Assembly (NCBI GenBank): GCA_023474015.1
Contig: JAMCYN010000106.1
Location: 1-21,504, forward strand
Reading direction: 5' to 3'
Source of the DNA: Armatimonadota bacterium
GTDB taxonomy: Bacteria; Armatimonadota; UBA5829
Length of the DNA stretch: 21,504 bases
The first letter of the stretch is position 1; each line of letters begins with the position of its first letter. Positions 20,268 through 21,504 of the stretch are shown piece after piece. The translations under genes were made by a program, and so were the position numbers. The notes under the pieces were generated by a model. It ran no database searches. It was not told the origin of the DNA and was given only the letters and a program-made list of their open reading frames with translations.

Positions 20268-20927
20268 TCATCGATCCCCTTTCGAGAAGCACATGCAGGA
20301 GTCGCCGTAGACGAAGTGAATGGTGAACAACGTGTCTCCGCTCACGTTTGGAAACTCAGCGCCCGCCATTATGGCAAAGCGCTTGTCGAACTGGTAGTTG
20401 AACCCGAATGAGGAGTAGTTCTCTCCGCCGTTGGTAAAATCCGCCATCAAGGTGAGGTGACGGTTCAGCTTGTAATCGGCTCCGGCAAACCAGCGTCCGG
20501 TTCCATTTGCGCGCAGCGCTCCACTGAAGAGGCGGCAGGCGCCCCACGTGCGCCCAATCACGACGTAGGGGTCGTTTCCTACCGTAGGCTGAATACTGCA
20601 AACACCCACCGCGCCCGATAGCTCCCCGTCATTATTGCCGAACACCAGATACTTAAAATTAGGCAGCAGCTTCTGGTCCGCTTCCGTGCTCAAATCGATG
20701 TCCAATCCCGCTTCCAGGCGATCACTTACTCCGAACTGCGTGTTCAGCAGTCGGGTGGTTACGCTCCGCCCGGGAACCGTCCCGTCGGTCTGCAATTCCA
20801 CCGAGAACGCTCCCGGGGTAACGGTATCCGTCGTGGGGATTATCAGCAGGCCGCTGTAACACGCGCAGGCGGGCGGGTTACCCGCCAAAAGCATCCCCAA
20901 CGCCAGATAACCACAAAACAAACGCAT
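20268..20927 (-). CDS. Small predicted beta-barrel envelope protein heading the metal-uptake operon
   Basis: 219 residues from ATG 20927 (GGAGG eight bases upstream; an upstream in-frame Met at 20951 is less likely). Signal peptide 1-~20. The mature part alternates aromatic/hydrophobic and polar residues in short strands with turns, in the style of outer-membrane barrels (YSGLLIIPTTDTVTPGAFSV, RLEAGLDIDLS, KYLVFGNNDGELSGAVGV, AGADYKLNRHLTLMADFTNG, FNYQFDKRFAIMAGAEF). The IPTTD start and NGGENYSSFGFNYQF turn recall uncharacterised YjbH-like barrel proteins. CxC pairs stand at the N-terminus (Cys21, Cys23) and C-terminus (Cys211, Cys213). It is separated from cbiM by one base, so it is part of the same operon. 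A role as outer-membrane route or binder for cobalt or nickel is inference from this linkage; it could also be unrelated. Confidence 0.75.
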   Translation of the reverse strand: MRLFCGYLALGMLLAGNPPACACYSGLLIIPTTDTVTPGAFSVELQTDGTVPGRSVTTRLLNTQFGVSDRLEAGLDIDLSTEADQKLLPNFKYLVFGNNDGELSGAVGVCSIQPTVGNDPYVVIGRTWGACRLFSGALRANGTGRWFAGADYKLNRHLTLMADFTNGGENYSSFGFNYQFDKRFAIMAGAEFPNVSGDTLFTIHFVYGDSCMCFSKGDR

Positions 20928-20959
20928 CCCTGCTACCTCCAAAAACCCCATGTGTCGTC

Positions 20960-20986
20960 GTGTTACGTTATGGATAATCGTAACAC
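20960..20986. promoter_or_regulatory. Palindromic operator for the metal-uptake operon
   Basis: Perfect arms GTGTTACG (20960-20967) and CGTAACAC (20979-20986); inside, TTAT and ATAA also pair with a one-base offset, so nearly the whole 27 bp is dyad-symmetric. It covers the -10 box and the presumed transcript start of the beta-barrel-cbiMQO operon. This is a typical placement for a repressor that shuts off metal uptake when the metal is plentiful. It does not match the NikR GTATGA half-site; the protein is unknown. Confidence 0.6.
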
Positions 20987-21006
20987 ATGTCCCGCTCGTT
21001 TGTCAA
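20977..21006 (-). promoter_or_regulatory. Promoter of the beta-barrel-cbiMQO operon
   Basis: Minus strand TTGACA (21001-21006), 18-bp spacer, TACGAT (20977-20982). The -10 lies in one arm of the palindrome at 20960-20986. The transcript start would be near 20970, leaving only about 45 bases of leader, too short for a cobalamin riboswitch. Confidence 0.6.
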
Positions 21007-21067
21007 TTTCCAAATGCTTCGGTTGATGACCCCGCAACACATTTTTTTGCCAGTTGAGCTTGAAGTC

Positions 21068-21097
21068 TTGCAAAGCGCAGTTCTATTGTTATATAAT
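21068..21097 (+). promoter_or_regulatory. Promoter of the DUF4342-like gene
   Basis: TTGCAA (21068-21073), 18-bp spacer, consensus TATAAT (21092-21097). The start codon at 21138 is about 40 bases downstream. Confidence 0.5.
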
Positions 21098-21137
21098 TCC
21101 CGCGGTGGTAAGCGTGGAGAACGAGCAAGGCAGCCCT

Positions 21138-21398
21138 ATGAGCGATCTACAGGATGTAAACAAGCAAGCCGCATACGGTTGTGACAAGACCGCGCAGGCG
21201 CTGGACGCCGTCATCGACGTGCTGGAAGACATCCAGGGCCTGGCCTCAAAAGGCCGCCCTAAGGCGCTGAGGGTCAAGTTCGGCGACAAGACGGTGGCCG
21301 AGGTCCCTATTGCGCTCACGGCTGCGGCGGCGCTGGGCGCCGGACTCGCAGCTGTATTGCTCTCAAAGCTTGTCATTGAAATAGTGCATGAGGATTGA
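21138..21398 (+). CDS. Small DUF4342-like membrane-associated protein
   Basis: 86 residues from ATG 21138; AAGG lies nine bases upstream, and a GTG at 21114 is a weaker alternative that would leave almost no leader after the promoter. The N-terminal half (~1-40) is a helix with Asp/Ala pattern (KTAQALDAVIDVLEDIQGLA). The C-terminal half has the DUF4342 pattern: LRVKFGDKTVAEVPIALTAA followed by a hydrophobic Ala/Gly/Leu stretch (~58-80) and a short charged end. In that family the N-terminal part is often a UBA-like helical module and the hydrophobic stretch a membrane segment; the function is unknown. The next gene overlaps or starts within a few bases, so the two are probably cotranscribed. 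Confidence 0.75.
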   Translation: MSDLQDVNKQAAYGCDKTAQALDAVIDVLEDIQGLASKGRPKALRVKFGDKTVAEVPIALTAAAALGAGLAAVLLSKLVIEIVHED

Positions 21399-21504
21399 CG
21401 AGGTGAATAGCGTGCAGGACCAGTTCCAGGAAGAGCGAAGTCTTATACAATCGCGCTACGCTGCTCTGTCCGACCATGACATCGTGTCGATCGCCCAGCG
21501 GGGT
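21388..21504 (+). CDS. Start of a gene running off the window, possibly an RNA polymerase sigma factor
   Basis: Open from ATG 21388 to the last base (39 codons). The actual start could also be GTG 21403 or GTG 21412; the last has an ACGAGG Shine-Dalgarno eight bases before it, which makes it the best supported. The visible residues end SRYAALSDHDIVSIAQRG, which resembles the beginning of SigH-like and other sigma-70 family factors (pattern SDEELV-AQ-GD before region 2). This is a short match and the identification is tentative. It lies behind the DUF4342-like gene in the same direction. Confidence 0.5.
   Translation, partial: MRIDEVNSVQDQFQEERSLIQSRYAALSDHDIVSIAQRG

Overview
This window reads as a stretch of chromosome from an uncultured-type, moderately high-GC bacterium with a cell envelope that may include an outer membrane. 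A predicted beta-barrel protein, a LemA/DUF2207 pair, RodA and a CbiMQO cobalt/nickel transporter fit together in such an organism. The overall flavour (CbiM with an extended C-terminal domain, Ig-like exported proteins, very repeat-rich intergenic DNA) resembles Armatimonadota-like or related lineages. That placement is an impression from gene content, not a proof; no rRNA or tRNA gene is present to settle it. No phage, transposase, CRISPR array or tRNA was seen.

Layout. (1) 1-5.03 kb, plus strand: two similar modules, each an exported Ig-like-domain protein followed by a BsuPI-like-domain protein and then a copy of a 127-bp hairpin-rich repeat. The second Ig-like protein carries a metzincin-type zinc protease motif but has no visible signal peptide. 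(2) 5.3-6.4 kb, minus: rodA. (3) 6.5-6.86 kb: a 345-bp nested palindromic element. (4) 6.9-9.7 kb, plus: an M16 peptidase pair, one subunit catalytic (HxxEH) and one with a degenerate site but an R/Y pair. (5) 9.9-10.7 kb, minus: a Cys-rich DUF6485-like small protein coupled to endonuclease III. (6) 11.0-12.6 kb, minus: aldose 1-epimerase coupled to a beta-phosphoglucomutase-like HAD hydrolase. (7) 12.7-12.9 kb, plus: a tiny lipoprotein. (8) 12.9-14.6 kb, minus: a divergent PEPCK(ATP)-superfamily protein. (9) 14.7-17.1 kb, minus: lemA and a DUF2207 protein. (10) 17.3-20.9 kb, minus: a metal-uptake operon, beta-barrel protein - cbiM - cbiQ - cbiO, with a palindromic operator over its promoter. 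(11) 21.1 kb to the end, plus: a DUF4342-like small membrane protein and the start of a gene that may encode a sigma factor.

Two themes stand out. First, many gaps between genes hold inverted-repeat elements of several unrelated families, and some have entered coding sequence: the N-termini (signal-peptide region) of the second M16 subunit and of the DUF2207 protein are encoded by repeat DNA, while nth and cbiO end in or at repeats. Second, the cobalt/nickel operon has unusual parts: a small beta-barrel with CxC motifs at both ends as first gene, a CbiO with a 12-histidine tail, and a dyad operator with no room for a cobalamin riboswitch.
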